NCBI RefSeq assembly: GCF_003172895.1
Contig: NZ_QGKL01000004.1
Coordinates: forward strand, 62,001-126,000
Source of the DNA: Leucothrix arctica
Lineage (GTDB): Bacteria; Pseudomonadota; Gammaproteobacteria; Thiotrichales; Thiotrichaceae
Length of the DNA: 64,000 bases
Direction of reading: 5' to 3'
Below the pieces are notes generated by a model. The model ran no database searches. It saw only the letters and a list, made by a program, of their open reading frames with translations, and had not been told where the DNA came from. The first letter of the stretch is position 1; every line of letters begins with the position of its first letter. Shown one piece after another: positions 62,612 through 64,000 of this stretch. The position numbers and the translations under genes are program-made.

Positions 62612-63912
62612 TAGGCACTATCTCTTCGTACTAACCACTTATTGGTATAAGTGAATTTTGGGTCAAATTGCATCGCTTGTTTTTCAAGGTTAAAGTGCTT
62701 TTTAGCGACACTAGCAGGGCCCGCTCCAGCAATGTATTGCCAGTTGCCCCAGTTAGTCGCCAAGTCAAAATCAATAAGCACCTGCTCAAAGTAAGCCGCA
62801 CCAAACCGCCAGTCTTGCTCCAACTCATTTACCAAACAACTCGCAACGATTTGTCGTCCTCGGTTGGATAAGAAGCCCGTTAAGCGCAACTCCGTCATAC
62901 AGGCATTAACCAGCGGGAATGCCGTTTCTCCCATTATCCATTGTTGAATGCGATTGGGATTGTGCCGATGAGTTAACAACTTATCGGCCTGACCACCTTG
63001 GCTATACAGCTTTGTACCATGACGATGCCCGTACCATTGAAAATACTCGCGCCAAAGTAACTCGACGTAAATCCAGTAAGTAGAGTCATTAGCGCCATGC
63101 TCTGCTTCATAGGCTTTGAGATCAGCAACGACTGTTCGTACCGACAAACAACCCAAGGCTAACCACGAAGAAAACTTGCAAGACGTTTGCCAACCATCCA
63201 ATGCGTTACGTGTTTGTTTGTAACTTGAAGCGCATCCTGACTCTAAATAAGACGTTAAGTGAGCTAAACCAACACTCTCACCGCCAGAGAACTCATCTTC
63301 ATGAGTGCTGATAGTTGATGCACTTTTTAAAGCAACCTCTAAACCCGCCACGCTAAATAGCGTAGCTATACTGACAGGCAAAGGCGGTAGCTGTATCACT
63401 CTCTCGATAGGCTGATGAGCCTTAGGCTTTTCTAGCTTACGACGAACGCCATTAAAGCCCGTTGGCATCTCGGAAATAGTAAACGGTAAATTGTCTTGAT
63501 CGAACAGCGTATGCGTCGCAATGGTATGCAACTGCAACTGCGGAAACTGCGTTTGTAAGCGCTGCCAGCACTGGTTTTCATACCAACCAACATGCTCGCT
63601 ACGAAATACATCTGTCACCGCTTGCGTTTTAACTAGCTCAACCAGTACATTTAAACAGTTACGTTTACTGACCCAGAGCTTTTGGTTGAGCATCGCTAAC
63701 TGAGATGCCAAGTCCGCCAACGCTTCTTCAAGAAAACGCCTTCTTTGCTCACCAAAGTCATCACTCATGTCGCCATTTGCTTGGCTCCATACGCTACCCA
63801 TATCGCTATAACACACGAGCTCATCCACGACTTTTGACGCATGAAACAAGGCAGGCTGATCATGCAGCCGTAAATCGTTGGTAAACCAGTAAAGACCCAC
63901 GCGTTTAGTCAT
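62611..63912 (-). CDS. Cryptochrome DASH
   Basis: 433 residues. The start [17 protein letters not shown] is the CRY-DASH type; the FAD domain has [42 protein letters not shown] and [30 protein letters not shown], a DASH hallmark. DASH proteins repair CPD in single-stranded DNA and may signal. It is the first gene of the light-repair cluster. Confidence 0.92.
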   Translation of the reverse strand: MTKRVGLYWFTNDLRLHDQPALFHASKVVDELVCYSDMGSVWSQANGDMSDDFGEQRRRFLEEALADLASQLAMLNQKLWVSKRNCLNVLVELVKTQAVTDVFRSEHVGWYENQCWQRLQTQFPQLQLHTIATHTLFDQDNLPFTISEMPTGFNGVRRKLEKPKAHQPIERVIQLPPLPVSIATLFSVAGLEVALKSASTISTHEDEFSGGESVGLAHLTSYLESGCASSYKQTRNALDGWQTSCKFSSWLALGCLSVRTVVADLKAYEAEHGANDSTYWIYVELLWREYFQWYGHRHGTKLYSQGGQADKLLTHRHNPNRIQQWIMGETAFPLVNACMTELRLTGFLSNRGRQIVASCLVNELEQDWRFGAAYFEQVLIDFDLATNWGNWQYIAGAGPASVAKKHFNLEKQAMQFDPKFTYTNKWLVRRDSA

Positions 63913-64000
63913 TGTGTATTCAACATTATTTTCATCATTGGCCGACGATGCATGATGAACAATAAGAACTCAATTAACGGTAGTTGGAATAAGGCTAAAT

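Overview
The window is a typical stretch of chromosome from a Gram-negative gammaproteobacterium of moderate GC (mid-40s % by eye). Evidence: TolC/RND export, ahpC-ahpF-oxyR, an mrcB (PBP1b) gene next to a TPR lipoprotein, FimV, and the order LysR / leuC-leuD / asd / fimV / truA, which I recall from Pseudomonas-type genomes. A marine or filamentous Thiotrichales-like lineage would fit, but I cannot prove the genus. There are no rRNA or tRNA genes, no CRISPR array, no prophage and no insertion sequence.

Layout. 1-2.9 kb: aldehyde dehydrogenase, EamA permease and a small NIF3-like protein. 2.9-8.0 kb: an accessory island with four 22-bp-phased direct repeats, a DUF4143 AAA ATPase, and on the other strand a Fic gene followed 35 bp later by a 932-residue TIR-NACHT-FGE protein. 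This is the best candidate for an undescribed conflict (anti-phage) system. 8.1-16.1 kb: a four-gene RND export operon (TolC-like channel, a LysM-bearing adaptor, a lipoprotein adaptor, RND pump) with a divergent TetR regulator and a palindromic operator. 16.2-18.6 kb: membrane GGDEF-EAL protein. 18.7-22 kb: ahpCF with divergent oxyR. 22-25.2 kb: Sel1-repeat protein, a small secreted protein, and a membrane protein divergent from an XRE/MmyB regulator with a palindromic site. 25.3-30 kb: der, a secreted glycosidase-like protein, yffB/arsC-type reductase, dapE. 30-38.5 kb (mostly minus strand): truA, fimV, asd, leuD, leuC with a divergent LysR; leuB is absent from its usual place. 38.6-46.7 kb: small DUF11-like protein, then a minus-strand cluster mrcB, LpoP-like lipoprotein, yoaA helicase, tsaB, truD and a lytic transglycosylase. 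47-52.9 kb: NlpC/P60 hydrolase, Kbp-like BON-LysM protein, BaeSR-like two-component system, OsmC-YcaO fusion. 53.3-58.8 kb: DUF6152 protein, DedA protein with a small partner, DUF1330, flavin reductase-like protein, outer-membrane barrel, aroA. 59-63.9 kb: a light-repair cluster with three different photolyase/cryptochrome classes plus DUF2256 and TIGR03643 proteins.

The genes group into recognisable modules: peroxide defence (OxyR-AhpCF), envelope building (PBP1b with its probable activator, NlpC/P60, SLT, FimV), drug or solute export with its own regulator, amino-acid synthesis (LeuCD, Asd, DapE, AroA), tRNA modification (TruA, TruD, TsaB) and UV repair. The least ordinary parts are the TIR-NACHT-FGE/Fic pair, the repeat array before the DUF4143 ATPase, the LysM-fused adaptor and the dense photolyase cluster.
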